The notes below the pieces were generated by a model. That model was not told the origin of the DNA, ran no database searches, and saw nothing but the letters and a program-made list of their open reading frames with translations. Below are positions 26,083 to 37,200 of a DNA stretch of 64,000 nucleotides, piece after piece. The stretch is from Litoditis marina. Lineage: Eukaryota; Nematoda; Chromadorea; Rhabditida; Rhabditidae. Location: positions 30,838,947-30,902,946 of the forward strand of contig OZ038434.1 in NCBI GenBank assembly GCA_964036275.1, given 5' to 3'. The position numbers were made by a program, and so were the translations under genes. Within the stretch, counting starts at the first letter, position 1, and each line of letters starts with the position of its first letter.

Positions 26083-28185
26083 TTACTTGGGCGGCAACAT
26101 CAAAGAGGCGCGGTCCGTTTTGGAGTTGACAATTCCAGTAATGTCCACCAAAATCATGGATTCCTGGAACAAAACAAAAAACTTTTTTTAAAGATGAGAT
26201 GTACGTTCTAGGGAAAACAAATTGTCCACAAAGTTTGGGAAAATTGAAGTATCGCCCCCCACTTTAGTTGAGTCCCCCCCGTAGCACTTCAACCCCCCAC
26301 CCAAGCTAAAACCTGAAAATCTAGGAGAGGGGGGGGGGGGGGTCAAAAATCAACCCCCACTTGGGTCGGCGGGCGGTAGAACTTCAATCGTGGGGGGTCA
26401 AACTTCAACGAGTGGGGGGCTGAACTTCAATACCGGAAATGTTTACTTTTTACCCCCCCCCCCCCCCCCCCCGACCTCAAACTTTGTATTGCGAGTGATA
26501 AATTGAATTATCACCCCCCGGTGGGGGTGGGGGGGTCAAACTACAATTCCCCAAACGCAAAACCAATTCAGAAAGGTGGGGGGTAAAAAGTCAATGTCCC
26601 CCAAAGTTTTCCCATAAACCACGTTCAGCTTCGTCTAATCAACTTTACCGAAAGTTACGACAAACCTTGAGGTTCGCTCATATAGGATTTGTCAAACCGT
26701 TGTGGACACCGTACCATCGATTTTGTAAGGGGCGGGGTTTGGCAAAGGGCCGGCTAGTCTGCGTATCATTGATCTACACACTCTCTCAACTGCTGACAAG
26801 TAATCAACGACCGCTCGCCCCGCATCGCTCAATCAATCGAACCCTCCGCTGTCTTTATGGGGAAAATGACGACTATAGGATAGCTGGTGGATGTACACCT
26901 AAAACCGCTGTGTTTATAGTTTGATCCCGCCATGCCATGTTCTTATTAGACATCGATCGATAGACATGCAGGTCAAACTACAAATCCGACATTTTCTATT
27001 TAAAAAGTGAAGAGTACTCACCTGGGTGATTCTCATCTCGCGAAGAGTTGTGTGAATTCGCTTCTGCGAAACTTCCATCTGTTTTTCCGTGTCGCCGTCG
27101 CGCCGGAAATAGCCGTAAACCTAAAACCAATGTTTGTTAGATGGTTGCAAGGCAAAAGTTGGAAACTGTAAGCCTAGTAAAACGTTTGGTTGTAAGTTAT
27201 AACAATAAAACTGAAAACTTTCAACACACCTCAAAGGTAGATCCAAGAATCATTACACGTAATTAAAGTCGTAAATTCAGTAACCATTGCCATTTTCATA
27301 CTGAGTAGGCCCTAGTGCCAAGATACTACGCATGAATGGACACCAGCTATACTCGTCGCCAACGGAAAGGCGGGAAGGTACGGTTATATCTCAATTTCCG
27401 CTGTGTACGCACACATGTCTTCGATTCCAAAGCTGGCCAGTTATGTGGTCTAACAGCGCAGTGGTTAGCGCCCTGCTACGAAACTTTTGCTCGCAGGTTC
27501 GATTCCGGTGAGAAATAGAAATTTATAAATTTGGCACAGCGAAAACCCCAGATTGTATCTCGTTCTTGGTTTGTAGTTTAATTTCTAGGTCAAAAATCAA
27601 CCCGATGATCACTCTACCTTGTCCCAGGGCATAATTTTGAGAACCCGTCGAATTTCTCGAATGAAGTCCCCCATGGCTCCGCCCACATCATACTCCACCG
27701 TGTACTGGTTCTCCTCGTCTTCGCAGAAACAAACCTAGAATTATGACGTCATCAAAAATTACCTCAAGATAACTCGCAAGACTATTCATATCGTTACTTT
27801 TTCCACATTTTATTTCACTCAGCCTGCAATTCAAAACCCCAAACTGCTCAACTGCTCAAATGTATGTAAGAATGCGATAAGTAAGTTGACAGGTTCAATT
27901 CTTTACAATGGATTCATTTTTTGAGCCGGAAACAATGTAATAGATGGTTTTCAATTCAAGTCTTATCAATCAACAGGTAACGGGGGAAAAGTCGGGTCTT
28001 GCTAGAAAAACGTGTCAGCAGGAGAGTTGTAATGCATTCCATAGCCATCGATTACCTTGAACTGTTTGAGGTTCTTCGAGTTGTGGTTTCCCTTTGCGTT
28101 TCCAGTAATGTACGTGATCGCGTCATCTTTGATCGCTTCACTCGAATAATGCGATTCGAGGTCAAATCGATTGAAGAAGACCGCT
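26083..28185 (-). CDS. RING protein: possible ubiquitin-like C-terminal domain
   Basis: The last four exons encode VCFCEDEENQYTVEYDVGG, an amphipathic helix-like FIREIRRVLKIMPWDK, VYGYFRRDGD, then TTLREMRITQESMILVDI and a stop after MLPPK. The order strand-strand-helix-strand, then a short TLREMxI turn and a final hydrophobic strand, is what ubiquitin-like folds show. This is a visual judgement without profile support. Confidence 0.45.
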
Positions 28186-30271
28186 CTGGAATTTACATAA
28201 TTGTTCACACTTAAATTGTTAATAAACTTTAGAATTTGTTTTAGAACTTGTGTCTTGGTAAAGTTCGATCCAGGTACTGTAGAAAATTGCTAGCTAGCTA
28301 GAACAAACTATTCATTATTACGAGTCAAAACTCGAATACGTGAAAAATCAGCAACTTGCAATGTGATTGCAACGTGAACAGCAACTTACGAGATTCCACC
28401 TAGGAGCTTCATGTCTGTTTCCAATACAAAAGGCGCGCTCATTGAAACATATTTAAAACGATAATACAGGTCGGAATGCAATCTTAATAGAAAACAAACG
28501 TGATATTGTTATGTAAACGATTACAGCGAATCTAATGGTGTTGAAATAAGAGTCGTAGCGTGCAGTTTGTAATATGGACTTCATTATCAGAGAACCTTAA
28601 AACTCGAATGTTGAACCTCATTAGTTAGCGACCATTGTCTAGCCATATCATAGAGTGAAAGTTCAATAAATCGATACCTCTCGGGAAATTGTGCCCTGAG
28701 GGCGAGAACAGTCTCACAACGATACGGAAGGCGACAGGCCTCGGCAGGACAGAACGGGGTGGTGTCTGAAAAAATCGATAGATTAGCAATTGAATCCAAT
28801 ATCCGATAACTTCAATACTCCATACTCAATCATTCAATACTCCATACTCAATCATTCAACTCACTCACTCAATAACTCACTCAGTAACTATAAGTCAGTC
28901 AGTAAAGTAACAAACAAATGATGATAAATAACAGATTGGAAACACCACTTTTACGAAAACTAACCATTCGAACTTATAACGAACGTTGGTCCTATTTCTC
29001 CGGAAAACTTCTGGAGACTTGAAAAATCAATAATCAATCAATACTAACTGTTTCCGGCGCATTCGTCAAGAGCCTTGGAGACGCAGGCCAGACACACGAC
29101 ATGTTCACATTCGCCTTCCGACGGAAAATTACGGAGAACTTCTCCCTCGCAATCCGGTTGACCGGCACACGGGGTTTTGATCTGGAATAGAAGATCAAAC
29201 TGAGATCAAACTACAAACTACATGGTAAGTATGAACTGACCATGTATTTAGATGTACTTGAACTTAAATGTTATCCTACAACGTCTTTACCTGAAATTGG
29301 GTGATTAAACTACAAACAGTGACCAAGATAACAGTTGTGTTCACTCAATACTATTTTCGAGATGTACACCGTACATAAGACACACACCATAAATAGTACA
29401 GTAAGACGCTGGCATTTTACGGCAAACTGTTTTTGTTCTTAGTTCACTATTTCATTTTCTTTTTCACTATTTTTGTAAATTGTAATTGTTTTCACTATTT
29501 TTGTAAGAGTTTGATATTCACTATTTGATGCTGACTGACGTAAAATATACAAAGCGCCTTCGTTCATTTGAAAACTGACCACCGGCAAATTCTTCTTTCC
29601 CTTTTTCTGTCGTTTTTCCATCGGCTGGCATTTGCCGGGTGGGCAGACCCTCTTGCCCTCAGTGAACGTCTCGGCACACGGAGCGCACATTCGAGCCTGG
29701 AAAAAGTCATTAAAACAATTAAACTCAAATTGAGTTAAAAAATATGGTAAATTCTGACAATCTGGAGTATTGTGAATCGGACAAAACGGGTAGACAAATA
29801 TTTGAATTCATTCATACAACTTGAAGAAGGACGATTATGTGGACCACTCCCATGTCAACGGTCCTTTAAACTGCAATTGAAAAATACGTTGCAGTTCAGA
29901 GGACTGAAGCGTTGCGATTGGACCACGTAAATCCAAATATATAGGTTTGGCCGTAAATATTAAACACAGCAGAATGAAACACAATCCGTTAGTTTTCTGA
30001 ATACTACAATAGTCTTTATAGATATGTAAAAGTGCGATGACACCAGGGCAGGTGGGGTGCAGAGGGGGGGGGGGGGCAGAACTATCATCTCACCTGACAG
30101 CAGGGCAGCGTAGTCAACTTGTCGGCGTCCAGAGTGGCGCCACAGGCGCCGATGCACGTCTCCTTGTCATCTTCATCGTGCAGCGGAGCACCACAACCAG
30201 TCACGGGACACACCGGGTTCTCACTGAAAACCATTAGATGGAGGTCCTTTATTTAAAAATCATTGAAACCT

Positions 30272-30329
<58 letters not shown>

Positions 30330-32112
30330 CGCTCATGCACTCTCTTTTCTTCTTTTTTGCCTTCATCTTTCTTTTTCTCGTTAAGGATCATCCGGCTCTC
30401 AGTCTTAATTTCCCTCTTCATGTCTGATGAAACAAAACATTACACACTCTGTGAAAGTTAATCTTTTTTCGCGTCCTTTCTCCGTCGTCTCTTTTTTACA
30501 TTACAATTCAACATAAAACTGTCAACGGCCATACCTCTTGTTAGCCTCATCCGCACACTGGACACATAACTCATGCTGACAGGCAGTTCGAAACACCTCA
30601 CCGATCAACGAAAGTTTCCTGGAAATACGAATTTTCAAACAATTCAGTCAAAATCAGTCAGAGAAAGTCAAAACAAACCTTAGGTCGAAATGTTAGGTCA
30701 AAACTCCATTTCAGACCGCACCATTTAAAGGGACCGTTCCTCTTTAATTTGGAGGTTCGAGATGATTAGTCGATATCGTTAACACTGAAAAACCAAAATC
30801 ATTCATATAGGTGTCAACTTCCTGTCTTGCTCCGTGTTCTCAAAAATGTGGCGCGACCACGCGCACGTACATAAACCGCCGAGTTCACCTACGTACAAAA
30901 TTTTCAAAATGCCCAAAAAATTACGAAACCATATTCAAAACATGGTCAAAATTACCAATATGAAATATGTGAAAAAATATTTCTAAATATCATGAAATCT
31001 ACAAAGTAGTGATAGATTAAGGATTGCTGCATTACAGTAATCCAAATCCTGTTGACTTCTATTTTGCTCCGTAATAATGTGGTTTTTTGAAACTTTCTGC
31101 TCGTAAGGTATGAACTTTCATCTCAAAACAGAATAAATGACTTTTTATCATTTTTCAAAAATCACCTACATTGCACATTATGAGGTACGGTCCCTTTAAG
31201 AATTCACTCGGAAACATGGCACATTTTAAAAATTGGTAAGTTCTTGCTAACAGGTGAACTCGCTCGTTTTCAAGGAAAGAATTTTCACGTGAAAACGTGG
31301 AATTTCATTTAAACTTGAAGATCTAGGCTACCTGGTGCATTGGTCGTTTTCGCAGGGATTCCACTTGATATCGGCGGGAAGGTTGACGGAGGAATAGCAG
31401 TGGCGGATCGGACAAATCTGAAACACAGAAGAAATTAGGGAAACCGGAAGATAAAGACTAGAAATAGTGTTGAGTAAGGAAACCCGTGGTAACTATATTA
31501 CTGTGTATTAGAATTTTAGATAGGTTCGAGACTACGGATACGTTAGACCTCATTTTCTCTCAAAAGACCGACAAAATTATCCCTAAACGTGTTGAATTCG
31601 GCAAAAGCTCTAATTTAAGGTGAAAACCACCATATTTTTGCTACATAAACTTTACCGCTACATAAAAATACAGAAAAAAATGTGTGGAAACACTAGGACT
31701 ACACACTACAAACTACATACCACATAAGGAAGTCAAAACTACAGTATACATTGTGCTTCTGTGCATGTTTCTGGAGACAGGGAAACATCAACTACCTGAC
31801 TACATTATCTAACTCTACTAACTCTAGACACCAAACTACAAACTTTAGTATATCTTATGCTTCGTGCGTGTTTCTGAAAACAGGGTTCACAGAAAGTGTT
31901 GTGGTACTAGGATCAAACTGAAGACTATAGAATCAATTCAAAACTAGACTACAAACTACATACCACAGAAGGAAGTCGAAACTACAGTATACCTTGTGCT
32001 TCTGAGCGTGTTTCTGAAGACAGGGTCCGCAGAAGGTGTGCAGACAGGGCAACAATTGCTGCATCTGCTCAGCCGGCAGAGCCATCTTGCACAGACCACA
32101 CCACACGGACAT
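26083..32112 (-). CDS. RING-type cysteine-rich protein with ubiquitin-like C-terminal half, 11 exons
   Basis: Minus-strand exons in order: 32112-31993, 31417-31332, 30618-30535, 30223-30094, 29696-29580, 29181-29049, 28765-28678, 28185-28056, 27734-27618, 27120-27022, 26163-26083. Phases all join, giving about 394 residues. The start MSVWCGLCK opens a RING: C-x2-C, then LPCLHTFCGPC, then CPIRHC. Residues to about 240 hold many further Cys pairs (LCVQCADEA, VCPVTGCG, LPCCQARMCAPC, VVCLACVSK), suggesting additional zinc sites. The last third (see next entry) looks ubiquitin-like. A role as an E3 ubiquitin ligase is inferred from the RING only. I do not recognise the orthologue. A TTTTAG about 30 nt before the ATG could be a trans-splice acceptor. 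Exon 5 could instead end 3 nt earlier at a second GT. Confidence 0.85.
26248..26600. repeat. G/C-homopolymer-rich minisatellite, RING gene intron
   Basis: Units such as GTGGGGGGTCAAACTTCAA and CCCCCCAC in alternating orientation, with poly-G or poly-C runs of up to about 18 bases. Both strands carry G-runs able to form quadruplexes. Confidence 0.75.
26684..26890. repeat. Dispersed repeat, inverted partner of 7262-7473
   Basis: Begins GGATTTGTCAAACCGTTGTG and shares the same GC-rich core. It lies in the last intron of the RING gene. Confidence 0.75.
27345..27541 (+). mobile_element. tRNA-derived element, RING gene intron
   Basis: Head TCGTCGCCAACGGAAAGGCG, box A-like TAACAGCGCAGTGGTTAGCG and box B-like GCAGGTTCGATTCCGG. 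Antisense to the host gene. Confidence 0.7.
30271..30326. repeat. (TC)n microsatellite
   Basis: 56 bp of TC in a RING gene intron, followed by a T/C-rich tail. Confidence 0.95.
30724..31202. mobile_element. TIR element with TTTAAAGGGACCGT ends, RING gene intron
   Basis: About 480 bp bounded by CCATTTAAAGGGACCGT and ACGGTCCCTTTAAG. No coding potential. The ends resemble but differ from the element at 20751. Confidence 0.65.
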
Positions 32113-32339
32113 CCTCGACCAAATGAAGAATTTTCCGATCTAAAACGCATCTCAGACCGCGTTAAGACCTGTTTTTACGTGCGAAAGCACGTGAAAACCC
32201 CAGAAAACGCGGTTGAAATCACGTGAAAACCGGTTTTCATGGAAAAACCAAGAACAAAGTCTCCAAATCGCGTTATAACTCGTTTGCCTGTAAAGAAACT
32301 AGACAGGTTTCTTGAAAGTTTCGTTTTCGCGAAATTTTT

Positions 32340-32930
32340 GAAAAGTTGGAAAATGAATGTCGAAATTTTCCGAACGCCTAAAATGGTTAGTAAAAGTGGT
32401 GCGAAAGCTTTGCTGTGTTATGATGATCACAATACAACTACGTTAGTATCTCGAAAATTTCAAATTTATCAGTGGCGTTAGTCGCTTGCGCCAATTAGCG
32501 CCAACATTCTTTTTCTTGTACCATGGATAGTTGTAAGAGTACAACTAGCAAAAGAGAACAATTAGTAAAAAGTGGGGGAACCAACAAATGTGTGAGTTGT
32601 GTTTGGTTCGACCTCTATATCAGCAAAAATTGAAAAATACAATATTCTGTGATACTGTAGCAGAAGTATTCTGCAAAAATAGAACAATACCAATGTTGCA
32701 TAATGGTTCACAACGCACGCATGTCGTCAAAGTCCACGTGAAATACCCTTCGGCAACTTCTGAAATATCATGCGGGCTTCGTGAACCATTGTGCAACATT
32801 TGTATTGTTCTATTTTTGCAGAATACTTCCGCTACAGTATCACAGAATATCGTATTGTTCAATTTTTGCTGATATAGAGGTCGAACCAAACACAACTCAC
32901 ATATTTGTTGGTTCTCCCACTTATTATCCT
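32340..32930. mobile_element. Large foldback repeat, copy 1
   Basis: The core 32555-32925 is a near-perfect palindrome with arms of about 170 bp (AGTAAAAAGTGGGGGAACC... and inverse) around a short centre near 32745. Shared flank 32340-32555 (TTTATCAGTGGCGTTAGTCG) is also present, inverted, at 47700-47840. Open frames on both strands are mirror images and not genes. Confidence 0.8.
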
Positions 32931-32975
32931 AAAACTCTTTTTGATCACTGATCCTTACAATACAACATTCAAGGC

Positions 32976-33233
32976 CAATTCTATATGTAACCGGGTGTTT
33001 TGGTAACCTACCCGGTTTTGATAACCTTTTATTTAGGTTACTTCACGGGTAACCGGTAATCAACCTGAAACTTAATTTCGAACCATATTTTGCGTAGGAA
33101 AAAGGTAACCGGTTTTTCATTTAAGGTTACCAACCGGTTACCTACCGAAGTAACCGGGACCTACCGAAGTAACCGGAAAAATAGGTTACGAAAAACCGGT
33201 GAGGTTACCAAAATACCCGTTTACCTATAGAAC
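32976..33233. mobile_element. ACCGGTT-rich TIR element
   Basis: About 258 bp, starts AATTCTATATGTAACCGG and ends TTACCTATAGAACT. Internal GGTAACC/GGTTACC motifs fold repeatedly on themselves. Confidence 0.7.
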
Positions 33234-33239
33234 TCAACC

Positions 33240-33415
33240 AACGACTAAAAACTGGCAAAACTATACTATATCGAGAAAAATGAAAATAGATTACATTTCT
33301 CGTAGTCACGAATACCTTATACATCTCCAATAAAACTGTTTTCAAACTACACGTTTCACCGTTAAGACACCTGTGTGCTTGTAACACGCATCTGTGTGTT
33401 TTCAGCGAAACAACA
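33240..33415. repeat. Dispersed repeat shared with 41445-41645
   Basis: Both segments contain TCACGAATACCTTATACATC, CCAATAAA and TTTCACCGTTA in the same order. Both lie in intergenic DNA, next to the MIF4G gene on each side. Confidence 0.6.
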
Positions 33416-34189
33416 TGTCAAAGTTAAGTCAGTTTATTCACTTGTAGAACTAATGTGCCATGAAAAACTGTCGGAGTCGAAAATTGTGGCTAGAAATCGA
33501 TGTTGTCCTAGACTTCATTAGATAAATGAAATCGAAATGTAGGAATATGTATAAACCTATCCAAATCAGATTGAGGGAAAGGTAAGCCATTCAGTTTCGG
33601 AAAGGAAAAAATGTCAGGTCCCCGTGATATTGTGATATGTTTCGGTCGTATTTTGACCTTTTGGTCTTTTCGTTTGTCATTGTTTCCATCTGGTACTTAT
33701 TGATTTTGGGCGAGATGACCTCAACAGGTCCTCCCCTCTTTTCGAGTTAGTTCTGTGTGGTTGTAGACTCGGGGCCGGTGCGCCTAATTTTCTCTCTCTT
33801 TTATTCTATATTTATCTCTTACTCTAATAAAGTTTAATTGATCAACTTTGTAGCACTTTTCTTAGTTGGGAGTTTCCCTCTTATTGTCTCTGTGTTCACA
33901 GTTCAGTTCACAGTTCACAGCGCGAAAAAACAATGCCAGAGACATTAGGAAGTTGAGGTTGTAGCAGTACGTAACTGTAAATAGTAATTAACAGTTGGGC
34001 TAATTGAGTTGGTAGAACTCGACCCAACATATCCACGTGTAAACTGATTTTGATGACGTTTCTGATAATTAGCTAGTCTTTTTAGTGAACGAAAACGTGT
34101 TTGTGATATGATAACAATGTCTGGAGATTCCCACCTATTTGTACGTATGAATTTGGTTACAGGTATATTGTCGCTGCTCTATCTACTGT

Positions 34190-34201
34190 CTACTCTACAG
34201 C
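34190..34201 (+). promoter_or_regulatory. Probable spliced-leader acceptor before the MIF4G start codon
   Basis: A pyrimidine-rich stretch ending CTCTACAG stops one base before the ATG at 34202. In nematodes such an AG so close to the start codon is usually where a spliced leader is joined. An ordinary upstream 5' UTR exon would look the same. Confidence 0.45.
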
Positions 34202-37200
34202 ATGTCTACAAACTCTGATGAGGTAAGTGCAGATTTAATGAATTATAGGCGGAACACAGGCGTTGTTTCTGAGTCACTGATTGAGATCGTAAGAAGGGCG
34301 GAACGTTGTATCTTCAAGCTCCTATTTATGAAAAATACACATATTTCTCATATTACGGGAGACGCTCAAATGGTACGCAATTAAGCTTGACCCGCGAAAA
34401 GGTGTGAGACAGCCCAGGAAAGTGGGTCAAATCTTGGAGCGTACCATTCGCGGCGCACTCTCAGCGCGCAACTTTGCCAACGGACAGATAGGTGACCGAA
34501 AATCTTCCGCCTTTGCAAACCTAGTTGTTCTGTTCTTGGACAATATAAAAACCACAAAAAATATGTATTATGTTGTTGCTATTTTTGGTCACTTTATGTT
34601 GTTTTTCGACTGCACTTTCAAACTTTTCGAATCCTGATTTAAACTAAAAGTGTCGTACCAATTACTAATATAATTTCTTACGAAACAAGCGTGTTTATTA
34701 TCATAACTCATACCAATACACAGGTTCAGTCTACGGTCAAGCTCGCTCGTTCCGCAATATCTGAGGTCACCCCATCCACCCTTCAACGTTGTTCCAGCCA
34801 GTTCCTATCGATTTCTTTCCAAAACAAGACCGTAATCGAGCAGGTAGGTAACGTTCTACGTTTTTCTCTGATTTGAGTGTTTTTGACAAAACGGTTGGGA
34901 CACACCCCTCTAAAGTTGTCCGAACAGCTAGAAAAATCGGGAAACGGGCTATTTTTTGCGTCGAAAATGGGAGAATTTGTCCATTCTTTGAGCAAAATCA
35001 TAATTTTCACGTGTTTGTCGGAGATATGTGTAGAGATGTGAAGTAAAATGCAGGGAATGGTGGGTGCAAATTATATTCGCAATTTTCTTTTTTGGCAATT
35101 TTCAATTATTGTTTCTGTTGTTTTCACATTACCTGGGATCTTTCAGAGATTGCCCAATAACAAAGTCGGTTTGGAAGTTTGTAGTTTTTTCTATTAATTG
35201 AAATATTCATTATTTTAAAGATAGCGAAATTGGTTCTCGACCTTGTTTTGGAGAAACCTGCGTCATCTTCTTTGTATGCAGAATTATGTTGGAAGCGGGT
35301 ATGTTGTTTTCTCTCATTGAGTAAAAATTGTGTTAAATATTTCCAGGGTGGAACTAACCTGTTATCAAATTACCTAGGATGTTCCATTGATTCGTGAACT
35401 CTGCACATTGTTCCGTCAAATTCATAGGTGTTATACCCCGGATCCTTGAACGGGAAATCCTTAATTTACTCTCTAATTTGGCTGGGGAACCAACCGTGTA
35501 CCAACAGCGTTGCCGAAACTTTGGGAATTGCTGGATGATTGTTAGAGGTTAGAGGGGACGTATGACTTTTACCTTCTTGGTTCGGAGGAATATTCAACTC
35601 TTCAAGCCTTGGGTTGTTATAGTTAGCCCATCTGTGCTCGAAGTAGAACTATCTTTTTTTAAGTTCATGATCGTACCACGTGCATACCCCAGAAAGGTCC
35701 GACTATCCGACAGAAATTAGTTAGTTTTCAGGTTGAAACACGGGTAAAGTAATTATATTCATCAAATAGGATGAGTTTTCGTTTTTGACGGAAAAGTAGT
35801 CGGTTTTTCCATTTTTCCGGGTTTCTGGGTATTCCGACAACTTTACTGGAGTATGACCACGTGTCATCACAATGCCATCACAATGTACTTTCCTTTTCAG
35901 ATCATCAATGATTGTGTGGGCGACATGGCATGTGTGTATCTCTTCCGTGATGCTCTAGTCAACCATGCACAGACCGTTTTCGCAGAGACTGTTTCTGCCT
36001 GCAAGAAGAAGGTGAGCGTCAATTCATAGAGCAGCCAAACGTAGGGCCGGTGGGGCGACTTTGTGGTGAGCAGAAAGGTTGTTTTAGTGGTTAGCCATAC
36101 TAGAAAACAGGGTGGGAGAAGCGGTTTCAACAGTAAAGGCAAATATTGTTGAAATAGGGTAGTTCGAAATCCTGATTTTGAAGAAAAACGGGTGGTTAAA
36201 TAGGACTCAACGAAGTAATCTTACCAGAAAATCAGGTGAATAGGAAAGGGGACGAAGGTGAAAGGGGACGAGGGGGGGGGACGGGGGTGAAAGGGGACGG
36301 GGGGTATGGCAAAGGGGACGAGGGCTGAGGCAAAGGGGACGAGGGGTGGATTGATAATTAGAGAGCAATCTAGTCAAATTCAGTTTCCGATTACTCCATA
36401 ATACTTTACTTGTTCTGTATCTTTATTATTGATTCATCTTTTCCCCTTTCTACGATACCTAAGAGTGTTTTTTTTTTGCATCAGCCCTCGTCCCCTTTGC
36501 CATACCCGTCCCCTTTCACCCACGAAAGTGCATGATTTCAAGATTCTGTATAAAGATGTCTTCTTTTCCAAGTTAAATGAGTAGTGAATGTTTTCTAGGC
36601 GCAAAGTGGTCCTAATATGGGACCAGATTCGGACAAGATGGGACAGTGCGGCGCAATTTGCTGGTGAGCAGATTTCATGAGATTCTTATTTTCTTATTCT
36701 TCGAATCGAAATGAAAGGGGTATAATCGATAAAAAAAATTCACGTCGAACCAACCGTTCACTTAGTTTTTTTTTCGGTTTGCACGTCAATTTGTTGTCCT
36801 CTGGCAATATACTCGTCTTCTGTAAAAGTACAGACCATGCACCAGTAAGGTGCGACTATTCGATAGAAAGGAATCCATTTTTACATGTAAACACGTGAAA
36901 ATTAATGATTCTACATGAAATTTTGCCAGCATTTTTTTTGGTTCTTCTTACGGGCCCATTCGGACAGCTTTATTGGGACTGATTTCCGTCGAACCTTTCA
37001 CCAACTGAGACAATGAATCCTGTTTCAGTTTCATGTCGTATCTGTTCAACCATCGTATAGTGCAATTGTGTGATATGAAGAGATACCTCGACGATTTGCT
37101 AATTCCGGAACCGTACAATGAGGTCGGTTGGGACATACCAGGGTGCAATCTTTATTTAACCGCGTTTTTGGTTAACCACGCCAGTTAACCGAAATTATGG

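Larger units (their letters stand above)
32113..34189. other. Divergent intergenic region between RING and MIF4G genes
   Basis: About 2.1 kb that must hold both promoters. It contains a large foldback repeat (32340-32930), an ACCGGTT element (32976-33233) and a segment at 33240-33415 similar to 41445-41645. No TATA-like or other core promoter is assignable. Confidence 0.5.

Noticed and set aside
28393..28417. Possible 25-nt exon in the RING gene
   Set aside because: The exons at 28765 and 28185 already join in phase 2/1 without it.
32588..32895. Open frames starting MCELC or MCLV on both strands of the foldbacks (also near 47384 and 53548)
   Set aside because: They are mirror images created by a perfect palindrome; the CxxC-like start is not part of any recognisable domain.
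35382..35428. Possible MIF4G exon reading VPLIRELCTLFRQIH
   Set aside because: Its phase does not fit the neighbours, which join directly in phase 0 without it; it may be a relic exon.
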